A DNA stretch of 64,000 nucleotides, taken from positions 1 through 64,000 of the forward strand of contig PDZV01000017.1 in NCBI GenBank assembly GCA_002753135.1, read 5' to 3'. The DNA is from Magnetococcales bacterium WMHbinv6 (lineage in GTDB: Bacteria; Pseudomonadota; Magnetococcia; Magnetococcales; Magnetaquicoccaceae). Under the pieces are notes generated by a model. The model searched no databases. It was not told the DNA's origin and was given only the letters and a program-made list of their open reading frames with translations. The position numbers and the translations under genes are program-made. Positions 34,517-42,669 of the stretch are shown piece by piece (within the stretch, counting starts at the first letter, position 1; every line of letters starts with the position of its first letter).

Positions 34517-34845
34517 TCTGCCACTCCTTCCAGTAGACGATCGACCAACCAACTGACATCTTCCGGTGACAATATCCCCTTCCAGGGCGGCATGGCCTGT
34601 TCCGGCATACCATGCATGATGATGCTTTCGAGATAGGCTTTTGGCTTGCCCTGCAAGGCGGTGGCAGTCAGTGGTGGACCAAGCCCTCCCAACAAACGCA
34701 AACCATGGCAAGAGCCACAATCCTGCCGCAGCAGGTGCAGCAACTCCTGCTGGTGCCGCTCCTCCATGGCCGACACCGTCCACGGTGCCAAAGACACGCC
34801 ACAGACCACCAATGCCCTGACGAGCAGGCGGTGCCGTGGCAACAT
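34513..34845 (-). CDS. nirC: NirC-like periplasmic cytochrome c
   Basis: This small monoheme cytochrome has a signal peptide (HRLLVRALVVCGVSLAPWTV), CGSCH heme site and likely distal Met (MPEQAMPPW). NirC homologues in nir operons shuttle electrons to NirS or NirN. The start is uncertain: ATG 34845 gives 110 aa with a normal basic n-region, while in-frame starts at 34869 and 34893 would lengthen it. No good ribosome site is seen for any of them. It is the first gene of the heme d1 operon and overlaps nirF by 4 bp. Confidence 0.75.
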   Translation of the reverse strand: MLPRHRLLVRALVVCGVSLAPWTVSAMEERHQQELLHLLRQDCGSCHGLRLLGGLGPPLTATALQGKPKAYLESIIMHGMPEQAMPPWKGILSPEDVSWLVDRLLEGVAE

Positions 34846-35476
34846 ACGGATAACAGGCGATGCGATCATGGCGAAAAACCCAAAAAAAACCACAACGTTT
34901 TCATCAATTCAAACAATTTGCTCATCCAGTGCGGAGACTAGTACCAGCCTGAATAAAAGTCCAGTGAAAATTGATAGTGCCCTCCCCTACAGGCAGTGGC
35001 TTTTCAGGACAGGTATGGTAAAATTTAATCCAATATGCAAGAGAGGAATGTGTATCGCAAAAAAAGCGCATAACGATTAACATAGATCAATTCATCGCAA
35101 GTGTGGTCCGGTTAGTATCGCCGACCGTGGATGGGCTGTACGGGGGGTGATTCAGGCAGCTCAATTCTACAGTACAGCAAAAAACCGGCTCAGGTGTGTT
35201 GCCAATATTAAATAAATTAAGCAGGCACCCTGCTGTTGGCCAGCGATTGAAATCAACGGTTTGCCAGGTTTGGAAAATCCGTCGGGTCAATCACGTTGTG
35301 CCGCTGTCATTGTGAAGGCTTTGTGCAAGAAATTTCGGTTGGCAACGCCCGATATTTCTTTGTTTTGTTGTCCATAAACGGGCATCCTGTTTGAAAAGGC
35401 CGGTGGGTGGTACACGCCGGGTGTTGTTTTACTGCTTAGGCTATCGTTTCCAGCATTGCGAGAGAAGATTCCCGAC
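34846..35476. promoter_or_regulatory. Divergent regulatory gap between the two respiratory operons
   Basis: About 630 bp separate the nirC-like gene (minus) and the Fe-S subunit gene (plus). The stretch holds no convincing ORF. It is AT-richer than the flanks and contains the FNR-like site at 35077-35090. It probably carries both promoters, but I could not assign -35/-10 boxes with confidence. Confidence 0.55.
35077..35090. promoter_or_regulatory. FNR/NNR-like operator between divergent operons
   Basis: TTAACATAGATCAA matches TTGAT-N4-ATCAA at 8 of 10 positions. It and the following bases are nearly identical to 24772-24785 (shared TTAACA[C/T]AGATCAATTC). It could activate either divergent operon: a site centred at -41.5 would place starts near 35042 (minus) or 35125 (plus). 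Confidence 0.6.
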
Positions 35477-36346
35477 ATGGGAGACCAAGAACCTCAACCC
35501 AAGCAACACCGTTCCTACGGTATCCAGACCCCTGGCACCAAGGGTGTGCGCGGCAAAAAGCGTTATGCCATGGTGGTCGATCTCAGGAAGTGTATTGGTT
35601 GCATGTCCTGCTCGATTGCCTGCAAGACAGAGTACGGCCTGCCTCTTGGCGTCTGGCGTACCTGGGTGAAGGTAATGGAGAAGGGATCCTATCCCAACAC
35701 CAAGCGGATTTTTATGCCGCGCCTGTGTAACCATTGCGATTACCCTGTCTGTGTGCGCAACTGTCCGACGCAAGCCACCTACAAGCATGAAGAGGGCTTC
35801 GTTTTGCAACGGTATAACCGCTGCATCGGTTGCCGTACCTGCATGGTGGCCTGCCCGTACAATGCCCGTCACCTGCTGCCGGAAAAACGGACGGACGGCA
35901 ATCTGCCGCGCATGGTGGTGGATAAATGCACCTTTTGTATTCATCGGGTCAAAAAGGGGGTGCTTCCCTCCTGTGTTCAGGCCTGTGTGGGCGGGGCTCG
36001 CATTTTTGGCGACATGAACGATCCAGAGAGTGAGGTCTCCAGGCTGCTCTCCACAGAGACGGTGGCGGTACTCAAACCGGAGTTGGGTACCAGCCCGGCA
36101 GTCTACTATATCGGGGCAGACTGGGAGATCATGGATGAACCGCACAGCTATACCAACCGCAGCGTGCAGAATCGTGAGGAGTTCAACGATTTCAAACGCA
36201 ACCACAAGGGTGATGCTTTTGCCGACATTGTGGAAGGGGAATCCTTGATGGCCGAAGTGGGCAAAAACTGGATAGGCTACCTGAAAACGATTCCCCACAA
36301 GGCGAAAGAAACTTTGGCCGCCTTTAAGATTTTTCTCTTCGACTAA
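35477..36346 (+). CDS. Four-cluster Fe-S subunit (NrfC/PsrB/TtrB type)
   Basis: This 289-aa protein has 16 Cys in four groups for four [4Fe-4S] clusters: CIGCMSCSIAC, CNHCDYPVCVRNC, CIGCRTCMVAC, and CTFC with a later SCVQAC. It relays electrons between the NrfD-type membrane subunit and the catalytic subunit encoded downstream. ATG 35477 is used; an in-frame TTG 21 nt earlier is less likely. No twin-arginine signal is visible, so it presumably travels with the TAT-exported catalytic subunit. The C-terminal 80 residues are a family-specific extension. It is the first gene of a four-gene operon. Confidence 0.85.
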   Translation: MGDQEPQPKQHRSYGIQTPGTKGVRGKKRYAMVVDLRKCIGCMSCSIACKTEYGLPLGVWRTWVKVMEKGSYPNTKRIFMPRLCNHCDYPVCVRNCPTQATYKHEEGFVLQRYNRCIGCRTCMVACPYNARHLLPEKRTDGNLPRMVVDKCTFCIHRVKKGVLPSCVQACVGGARIFGDMNDPESEVSRLLSTETVAVLKPELGTSPAVYYIGADWEIMDEPHSYTNRSVQNREEFNDFKRNHKGDAFADIVEGESLMAEVGKNWIGYLKTIPHKAKETLAAFKIFLFD

Positions 36347-36361
36347 GGATAACGGAAAACG

Positions 36362-37270
36362 ATGGAAGAGAGCATCGTCACCTACAATGCCTTCCACCAT
36401 GTGGCGTGGGGAACGACCATTTCGGTCTATTTTTGGCTCGTGGGGGCCAGTGCAGGATCGTTCGTCATTTCCAGCTTTGGTTGGGTGTTTGGGATCAAAC
36501 GCTACAAACCGCTCACCATGACGGCCTCCGTAACGGCCATCATCATGTTGCTGCTGGTTCCCTTTTTGCTGACCTGGGACTTGGGCAAACCGGTTCGCTT
36601 TATCTATCTGCTCATCCCTGGCTATTGGCACAGTACGGGACCGATGGCCTGGGGTACCCTGTTGATTTGTCTGTATCCCATGTCCATGATGGTGTACAGC
36701 TATTTTGTCATCAAAAGCAATCAGACCTTTGCCAAAGTATTCGGGATTGTCGCCATTGTGCTGGCCCTTTCCACCCACTGGTACACCGGCGTGGTCATGG
36801 AGTTGAATCCCGGCCGCTTTTTGAATCATACGGCTTTGGCTCCGCTGCTGTTTCTGACGGGAGCATTCATCTCCGGTATCGGCTTGATGAATGTGATTGT
36901 CTGGATTCGCAATATGCTGCTGCCGGAAGAGAAACGGTTTGACTGGACTCTGGTGTATGAGATGGCCCAGTTTATGATGTACGGAATTGTCTTTGATATT
37001 TTCCTGCTGTTTCTTGACTTTATGCAGACCATTTACGGCAGTCAGAATGAGGTCATCGGGCATGGAGTGGTACTGATGCAGGTGTTTCGCTTTCCGTACC
37101 TCTGGCTTGAAATGGTGATCGGCCTGTTCATTCCGCTGATCATTCTCGTCACCCCCCTGAAAAGAACCAAAGCTGGTGCCATTGTGGCCTCATTGCTGGT
37201 GGCAGTCGGCGTGTACGGCATGCGCATCTGGTGGGTGATGGGCGGTCAGTATCTCCAGTCGTTTTATTGA
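36362..37270 (+). CDS. NrfD/PsrC-type membrane subunit
   Basis: This 302-aa integral membrane protein has eight or so TM helices and the NrfD-type start (WGTTISVYFWLVGASAGSF). It belongs to the polysulfide reductase NrfD family, which exchanges electrons with the quinone pool and anchors the Fe-S and molybdopterin subunits on the periplasmic side. It begins 15 bp after the Fe-S gene and is followed 17 bp later by the molybdopterin subunit. Confidence 0.88.
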   Translation: MEESIVTYNAFHHVAWGTTISVYFWLVGASAGSFVISSFGWVFGIKRYKPLTMTASVTAIIMLLLVPFLLTWDLGKPVRFIYLLIPGYWHSTGPMAWGTLLICLYPMSMMVYSYFVIKSNQTFAKVFGIVAIVLALSTHWYTGVVMELNPGRFLNHTALAPLLFLTGAFISGIGLMNVIVWIRNMLLPEEKRFDWTLVYEMAQFMMYGIVFDIFLLFLDFMQTIYGSQNEVIGHGVVLMQVFRFPYLWLEMVIGLFIPLIILVTPLKRTKAGAIVASLLVAVGVYGMRIWWVMGGQYLQSFY

Positions 37271-37287
37271 TTGAGGAATGGAACAGC

Positions 37288-39636
37288 ATGACTGATCTCT
37301 GCAGACGTCAGTTTCTGACCATCAGTGGCAAGGTGCTGGCTGCATCGGCCTTGGTCACTCCGGCTCACGCCATGGAACTGGAACTGGGCGGTAAAAATTT
37401 TCACCAACTCCGCACCTATCATCCGCGTACACGCAGTCATTATACCTGCACCTTGTGTCCCTACTTTGACGGGGGATTCTCCTATGAGGAGGGTGGGCGC
37501 ATTCAAAAAACCGAAGGCAATCCGGACCATGTTGCCAGTCGGGGCAAGTTTTGCGCCAAAGGGCTGGCCTCTTTTCTGGGTGCCTATGATCCAGAGCGCA
37601 TCACGACCCCGTTGAAACGGGTCGGCCCCCGTGGCTCAGGCAAATGGCAGGCCATCGAGTGGGATGCGGCCATTGCTGAGGTGGCTGCCCGCGTCAAGGA
37701 GGCGTTGCCAGAGCCCGACACCATTGTGGTCAACGAGGGTGGGCATCGGGATGGCATGTCCCGCTTCATGAACACGCTGGGATCCCGCTCTCTGCTGCGC
37801 AGCAGTGCGCCCGGATTGGGAGGGGTGGCAAAACAGACCGCGCTGCAACAGATGTTTGGGGTCTCTTATCTGTTGCCCGACCTGGAGCATAGCAAATATG
37901 TGCTCAATTTTGGTGGCAACATTATGGAAACGGCCTTGCCTCTGGCGCAGCGGTTGACGGATGGCCTGGTCAATAATCGCCTGAAGCTGGTCACCTTTGA
38001 TGTGCGCATGTCCAATACGGCGGGGCGCAGTCATGAGTGGATTCCGGTTTTTCCGGGAAGTGACGGTTTCATCGCCCTGGCCATGTGTCAGCATATTTTG
38101 CAAAAGGGATTGGCAGACAACGAGTTCATTCGCACCTGGACCAACACCACCGCCGAGGAGTTGCTGGTGGCGTTGCAACCATACACGCCGCAAAAAGCTG
38201 CCGAGATCAGTGGCGTTGCCGAAAAGACCATCAAGCGTATCGCGTTCGAGTTTGCCAAAAACCAGCCCGCCTCCATATTCAGCATGAACGGTGTCAGCCG
38301 TCGGGAACAGGGGGTGGATGTGGAGCAGGCCTGTCTGCTGCTGGCGGTTATCACCGGCAACATTGACAATGAAGGGGGTTGTTGTCTGCCCAGACAGTTT
38401 CATATCGCCGCCCCCCAACCGGCCCCCAAGCCGGTTGACGGTGCCGCTTTGCGCTTGAATTATCTCTTTCCTTTCCAGGTGATGGCAGGAAAACACCCGG
38501 TCAAGGTACTGTTCAACCATATGAGCAACCCGGTCTATTCGGCACCGGCGGCCAGCATGTGGCGCGAAATATTGAAGGATGAAAAACGGATTCCGTTTTT
38601 GGTGGATTTTTCCCCGTTCATGAGCGAAACGGCGGAGCTGGCGGATTTGATTCTGCCGGATGTGGTGGCGGTGGAGCGGCATGATCTGGTGAGTGCGCCT
38701 ACGGCGTTGTGGCCATGGGCGAGTATCAGCACCCCTGCCGTTCGTCCTCAGTTCAAGGCACAGGATGTGCGGGAAACATTGAAAAAAATTGTCGAGGCCA
38801 TTGACCCGGACGGGCAGAAGGGAATGAAACAGTACTGGGCCTTTGCCAATGCCAAGAAGTGGGTGGAACAGTCGTGCGCAGCCACTCCGGGAATGGAAAC
38901 TGCCTATAAAAAAATGGTTGCCAAGGGCTATTGGCCTGACTATGGCAAAGTGGACCCGGCAGATCGCAAAGTGGTCAAGGATGGTGAGCCTCTGGCAGTT
39001 CAGTACGGGTTATACAAACAAACGGGATTTGCAACCGCTTCCGGGCGGATTCAGGTCAAGGTTCCGACACTGAAAAGCAATCCACAGCATGAAAAGCTGC
39101 AGGCAGGGCAGTTTGTCATGACCACCTACAAGGTGGCGTATCATGTTTTGTCCATGACCTCGAACCTGAAATATCTCTCCGAGATCTGGCACAGCAATCC
39201 GTTGTTGATCAACAAGGAGTCTGCTCTCTCTTTGGGTATTCGGGATGGTTCTCTGGTCCGTGTGACCACTCCGGCAGGCTATATGGTGACCCGCGCCATG
39301 GTCACGCAAGGCATTCATCCTCGCGTGGTCGCTCTTTCTACTTCGGTAGGACGGGCAGCTTACGGACGGGTAGCCCAAGCCAAACCGGATCAGCCTCTGC
39401 CTGCATTTGCGCAGCCAGAACTGAAGGATGACGACATTGATGACAATGTCTGGTGGCGGGATGGGGGAGTCAGCCCCAATGAGATCCTGCCAATAGCCAT
39501 TTCGGCACAAAACGGCGAGCAGGCATGGAATGATACTGTCGTCTCTATTGCCCCAGCCGAAAGAGGTGATGTCTACGGCACCGTACATGCGGATAATGCC
39601 AAACATATTGCCATTTTTAAACAAATGACGGCTTAG
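37288..39636 (+). CDS. Molybdopterin-family oxidoreductase, unusual ligands
   Basis: This 782-aa protein has a TAT-like signal (CRRQFLTISG, cut near AHA), so it is periplasmic. Its Fe-S motif is C54-x2-C57-x3-D61 with C89: the usual third Cys is Asp (CTLCPYFDGG). Near residues 165-180, where related PsrA/PhsA-type enzymes have the Mo-ligating Cys, the run is SRSLLRSSAPGLGG without Cys. The remaining DMSO-reductase-family layout is normal, including the C-terminal dinucleotide-binding domain. Substrate unknown; the nir context suggests an N-oxide, while PsrABC-like partners suggest sulfur compounds. ATG 37288 is preceded by GAGGAA. Confidence 0.8.
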   Translation: MTDLCRRQFLTISGKVLAASALVTPAHAMELELGGKNFHQLRTYHPRTRSHYTCTLCPYFDGGFSYEEGGRIQKTEGNPDHVASRGKFCAKGLASFLGAYDPERITTPLKRVGPRGSGKWQAIEWDAAIAEVAARVKEALPEPDTIVVNEGGHRDGMSRFMNTLGSRSLLRSSAPGLGGVAKQTALQQMFGVSYLLPDLEHSKYVLNFGGNIMETALPLAQRLTDGLVNNRLKLVTFDVRMSNTAGRSHEWIPVFPGSDGFIALAMCQHILQKGLADNEFIRTWTNTTAEELLVALQPYTPQKAAEISGVAEKTIKRIAFEFAKNQPASIFSMNGVSRREQGVDVEQACLLLAVITGNIDNEGGCCLPRQFHIAAPQPAPKPVDGAALRLNYLFPFQVMAGKHPVKVLFNHMSNPVYSAPAASMWREILKDEKRIPFLVDFSPFMSETAELADLILPDVVAVERHDLVSAPTALWPWASISTPAVRPQFKAQDVRETLKKIVEAIDPDGQKGMKQYWAFANAKKWVEQSCAATPGMETAYKKMVAKGYWPDYGKVDPADRKVVKDGEPLAVQYGLYKQTGFATASGRIQVKVPTLKSNPQHEKLQAGQFVMTTYKVAYHVLSMTSNLKYLSEIWHSNPLLINKESALSLGIRDGSLVRVTTPAGYMVTRAMVTQGIHPRVVALSTSVGRAAYGRVAQAKPDQPLPAFAQPELKDDDIDDNVWWRDGGVSPNEILPIAISAQNGEQAWNDTVVSIAPAERGDVYGTVHADNAKHIAIFKQMTA

Positions 39637-39673
39637 GCTCCCACTGGATACCGACGTGCATGGAGAGGTTGGG

Positions 39674-40339
39674 GTGAACTTTCTCAAAAACAAGTTAGGC
39701 TTGGCTTTGGCGTTGGCGGTGATTCTGGTAGTGCTGGCTGGACTGGGTTGGAGCAGCCATCGGTTCAATCGGATCAGTCTCTGCACATCTTGCCATGAAA
39801 TTTTTGTCAACTATGACGAATATAAACCGGTGGGCGAGACCAGCAAGTCCAAGGAGGATTTTAATCCTGTCCGGCAGCCGGACCCGGGGCTTTTCAATGT
39901 TACTGTAGGGTGCGCCGAGTGCCATGCCTATCCGTATGAAGAGTATCGCAAATCGCCCCATTTCGATAATGAGAGAGGGGTAAAGCCTGGATGTGTTGGC
40001 TGTCATGCGCCGCATTCGGTCTACCAGTTCCTTAACTGGAAATTTTTCTATCTCAATAAGGGGGGATATGGCGAAAGCCCGTTCCATGAGATATCCAGCG
40101 GCTTGCGGGATATTCCAGAGTGGGAACGGCTGCGCGTTGAATTGGCAAAACAGGCCCGCGTACAGATGGTTGCGGAAAATTCTGCCCGCTGCAAAAACTG
40201 TCACAAACCGGATGGAGAGTGGTTCAAAAAACTTGAGCCGCACACAAAGACGGAAAAAACCTGCGTAGAGTGTCACTACAGCATCGTCCACAAAGCGGTG
40301 GAGTGGGACGCAAAACAGGCGGGAAATTCCGCGAAATAA
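39674..40339 (+). CDS. Pentaheme NapC/NrfH-type cytochrome c
   Basis: This 221-aa protein has one N-terminal TM anchor (LGLALALAVILVVLAGLGW) and five CxxCH motifs: CTSCH, CAECH, CVGCH, CKNCH and CVECH. NapC/NirT/NrfH proteins oxidise quinol and feed periplasmic reductases. The GTG at 39674 is preceded by GGAGAGG, favouring it over an in-frame GTG at 39656. It is the last gene of the molybdopterin operon and lies just upstream of the nirS promoter, so it may serve either the molybdopterin enzyme or NirS. Confidence 0.82.
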   Translation: MNFLKNKLGLALALAVILVVLAGLGWSSHRFNRISLCTSCHEIFVNYDEYKPVGETSKSKEDFNPVRQPDPGLFNVTVGCAECHAYPYEEYRKSPHFDNERGVKPGCVGCHAPHSVYQFLNWKFFYLNKGGYGESPFHEISSGLRDIPEWERLRVELAKQARVQMVAENSARCKNCHKPDGEWFKKLEPHTKTEKTCVECHYSIVHKAVEWDAKQAGNSAK

Positions 40340-40360
40340 ATGTAAAAAATAAAGAATCGA

Positions 40361-40390
40361 CATAGGACTTGATCTTGATCAAGTCCTATG
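40361..40390 (+). promoter_or_regulatory. FNR/NNR box within a 30-bp palindrome before nirS
   Basis: The core TTGATCTTGATCAA (40369-40382) is a perfect match to the FNR/DNR consensus. It lies inside a perfect 14-bp inverted repeat (CATAGGACTTGATC, central TT). A start site 41.5 bp downstream would be near 40417, with TACAGT (40405-40410) as a fair -10. It is the clearest anaerobic or NO-responsive promoter in the window. Confidence 0.82.
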
Positions 40391-40472
40391 TCTGTGTGTC
40401 GCTTTACAGTCGCCTGCGATTATGTTGCAATCAGTTGACCTCAAATTTATCTTTGCCGTAAGGAGCCCGATT

Positions 40473-42083
40473 ATGCAGAAAAAAAGCAAAACTCTGTTGT
40501 GGCAGTCCGCGATGGTTGGTGCCGCTCTTGCCTTTGGCCTGGCAGGTACCACCTTTGCTGCGGAAGCACCCGCGTTGCAACCGGAACCCAAATTGACAAA
40601 GGAAGAGTTCCAACAGGGACAACAGATCTACTTTGACCGTTGTTCTGGCTGCCATGGCGCGTTGCGTAAGGGTGCCACCGGTCCAGACATCACCCCGGCG
40701 AAAACCCGTCTCAAGACGTTGGCAGCCCTGGATAAAATTCTCTTTGACGGCACGGATGGTGGTATGCCCGGTTGGGGTAAAAGCGGCTTCATGACCAAGG
40801 AAGAGACCGCTTTGATGGCCAAGTATGTGCAAATTGATGCCCCCATGCCCCCGGAATGGGGTATGAAGGAGATGAAAAACACCTGGAAAATTCATGTTCC
40901 GGTGGACAAACGTCCCAAGGCCCCCCCGGCTGGCAAAAACTGGCAGAACTATTTCGGTGTCGTAGAGCGTGACAAAGGGCAGATTGCCATCATCGATGGT
41001 GACACCAAAAAAGTTATCGTCACCATTCCTTCCGGCTTTGCTACCCATATTCTGCGTACCTCCGCCAGTGGTCGCTACATGTATGCCATTGGTCGCGATG
41101 GCAAAGCAACCATGATGGATATGTGGGCTGATCCGCCGAATCTGGTGGCCGAAGTGCGCACCGGTCTGGATGCCCGCTCCATCGACACATCCAAATACAA
41201 AGGCTTTGAAGACAAATATGCGGTGGTTGGCGATTATTGGCCGCCCCACTATGTGGTGCTGGAAGGGGATACGCTGGAACCCCTCAAAATTGTCGGCACC
41301 CGTGGTTACACCTATGACACCAACGAATATCACCCTGAGCCTCGCGTGGCCTCCATCGTCGCCTCGCATCATGCACCGGAGTGGGTACTCAACCTGAAAG
41401 AGACTGGTGTTGTCCTGTTGGTGGACTACAGCAAATTGGCCTCTGGCACCGTGACCGAGACCAAAATCAACGCCGAGCGCTTTTTGCATGACGGCGGTTG
41501 GGATGCCAGCAAGCGCTATTTCCTGGTGGCGGCCAACGCTCGTGACACCATCTCCGTGATCGATACTGTGGATCGCAAGCTGGTCAAAAACATCAAGACC
41601 GGCGTCAAACCGCATCCGGGTCGTGGTGCAAACTGGGTCGATCCGGAATTCGGACCGGTCTGGGCAACCGTACATCTGGGTGAAGGGTTGGTCTCCATGA
41701 TCAGCACCGATCCGAAAAATCCGAAAGCCTGGACGGTGGTGCGTGAATGGAAACTGGGCGGCAACTCCCTGTTCGTCAAAACCCATCCGAAGAGCAAAAA
41801 TGTCTATTGTGACAACACGATCAACCCCAACAAGTCCAATGTGTTGACCGTCTTCAATATTGACAAGCCCAACGATCCGCCGAAAGAGATCACCTTTGCC
41901 AAGAAGGTGGTGCATATGGAATACGACAAGTCAGGGGATGAAGTGTGGATCTCCCTGTGGGACAAAGAGGGCGAAATCGTTGTCCTGGATGACAAGACTC
42001 TGAAAGAAAAAGCACGCATCACCGGCTTGAACACTCCGACCGGCAAGTTCAACGTCTACAACACCCAGATGGATGTCTATTAG
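40473..42083 (+). CDS. nirS: Cytochrome cd1 nitrite reductase NirS (copy 1)
   Basis: This 536-aa periplasmic enzyme reduces nitrite to NO. It has a signal peptide (cut near TFA-A), an N-terminal cytochrome c domain (CSGCH), and an eight-bladed propeller for heme d1. The two active-site His blocks are present: RFLHDGG and [16 protein letters not shown]. The C-terminus [12 protein letters not shown] is typical of NirS. AAGGAG lies 8 nt before ATG 40473. Transcription is probably driven by the FNR box at 40361-40390. Downstream are a cytochrome c, a NirV-like gene and a second nirS. Confidence 0.94.
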   Translation: MQKKSKTLLWQSAMVGAALAFGLAGTTFAAEAPALQPEPKLTKEEFQQGQQIYFDRCSGCHGALRKGATGPDITPAKTRLKTLAALDKILFDGTDGGMPGWGKSGFMTKEETALMAKYVQIDAPMPPEWGMKEMKNTWKIHVPVDKRPKAPPAGKNWQNYFGVVERDKGQIAIIDGDTKKVIVTIPSGFATHILRTSASGRYMYAIGRDGKATMMDMWADPPNLVAEVRTGLDARSIDTSKYKGFEDKYAVVGDYWPPHYVVLEGDTLEPLKIVGTRGYTYDTNEYHPEPRVASIVASHHAPEWVLNLKETGVVLLVDYSKLASGTVTETKINAERFLHDGGWDASKRYFLVAANARDTISVIDTVDRKLVKNIKTGVKPHPGRGANWVDPEFGPVWATVHLGEGLVSMISTDPKNPKAWTVVREWKLGGNSLFVKTHPKSKNVYCDNTINPNKSNVLTVFNIDKPNDPPKEITFAKKVVHMEYDKSGDEVWISLWDKEGEIVVLDDKTLKEKARITGLNTPTGKFNVYNTQMDVY

Positions 42084-42101
42084 TCCACGCGGCAATCACT
42101 T

Positions 42102-42131
42102 CCCCCGGTAGCAAATTTTTGTTACCGGGGG
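42102..42131 (+). other. Intercistronic hairpin between nirS and cytochrome c
   Basis: CCCCCGGTAGC pairs with GTTACCGGGGG (one G-T wobble), with an A/T-rich loop containing TTTTT. No T-run follows the stem, so full termination is unlikely. The hairpin probably stabilises the 3' end of nirS mRNA or gives partial attenuation, leaving nirS more abundant than downstream products. Confidence 0.6.
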
Positions 42132-42155
42132 TAACATGGGAAGGAGAGTTCATTG

Positions 42156-42587
42156 ATGAAGGCTCGCGTTGTTCTGTCTCTGTTGGGTGTGGCGCTGTTG
42201 CTCTCCACCCAGGTGGGTGCTGCCGAACACAAAACGCCAACCGCTCCGGCTGATTTTTTGAGCAAGGTCAGCCCCATCAAAGCGGATGAAGCGGATGAGG
42301 CCACGCTGAAGGCTGGTGCAAAGATTTACACCAAAAAATGCGCCAAATGTCACGGCGAAACCGGTGATGGTAAAGGTTCTGCTGCAGGTGAGTTGACCAT
42401 CAAGCCCGCCAACATGTCGGCTCCTGGTTATATGGCTGGCCGCAAGGATGGCCAACTGTATTGGATTCTGCTCAACGGCAGCCCCAATACAGACATGAAG
42501 GGATTTGGTCCCGGTTCCGAGCAGAATTTTTCGGAAGACGAAATGTGGAAAGTGATCACCTACATGCGTGCCACTTTCACCAAATAA
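42156..42587 (+). CDS. Periplasmic cytochrome c (NirC/c551-like electron donor)
   Basis: This 143-aa monoheme protein has a signal peptide (VVLSLLGVALLLSTQV, cut near GAA) and a class I cytochrome c fold. The heme motif is CAKCHGETGDGKG and the likely distal Met is in NMSAPGYM or NTDMKGFGP. It is placed to donate electrons to NirS. AAGGAG is 9 nt upstream of ATG 42156; an in-frame TTG sits 3 nt earlier. The nirM/nirC naming cannot be decided from sequence alone. Confidence 0.8.
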   Translation: MKARVVLSLLGVALLLSTQVGAAEHKTPTAPADFLSKVSPIKADEADEATLKAGAKIYTKKCAKCHGETGDGKGSAAGELTIKPANMSAPGYMAGRKDGQLYWILLNGSPNTDMKGFGPGSEQNFSEDEMWKVITYMRATFTK

Positions 42588-42669
42588 TTCTGCTGTCGAA
42601 GCAATGTCTGCAAACTGGCGGCTGCGATGTTCTATTGCAGCCGCTCTTTTTTTTTGGAACGAAAGATAT

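Noticed and set aside
35441-37063. A 540-residue minus-strand ORF opposite the Fe-S and NrfD genes
   Set aside because: The plus-strand frames encode clear Cys-cluster and NrfD motifs; the antisense product has no recognisable domain.
35477-40339. A Nap or Nar nitrate reductase operon
   Set aside because: The catalytic subunit lacks the Cys pattern and Mo ligand of NapA and the His of NarG, and no napB, napD or narJ is present.
40431-41915. A 494-residue minus-strand ORF opposite nirS
   Set aside because: It is a shadow of the nirS codon pattern; nirS has all family motifs and a good ribosome site.
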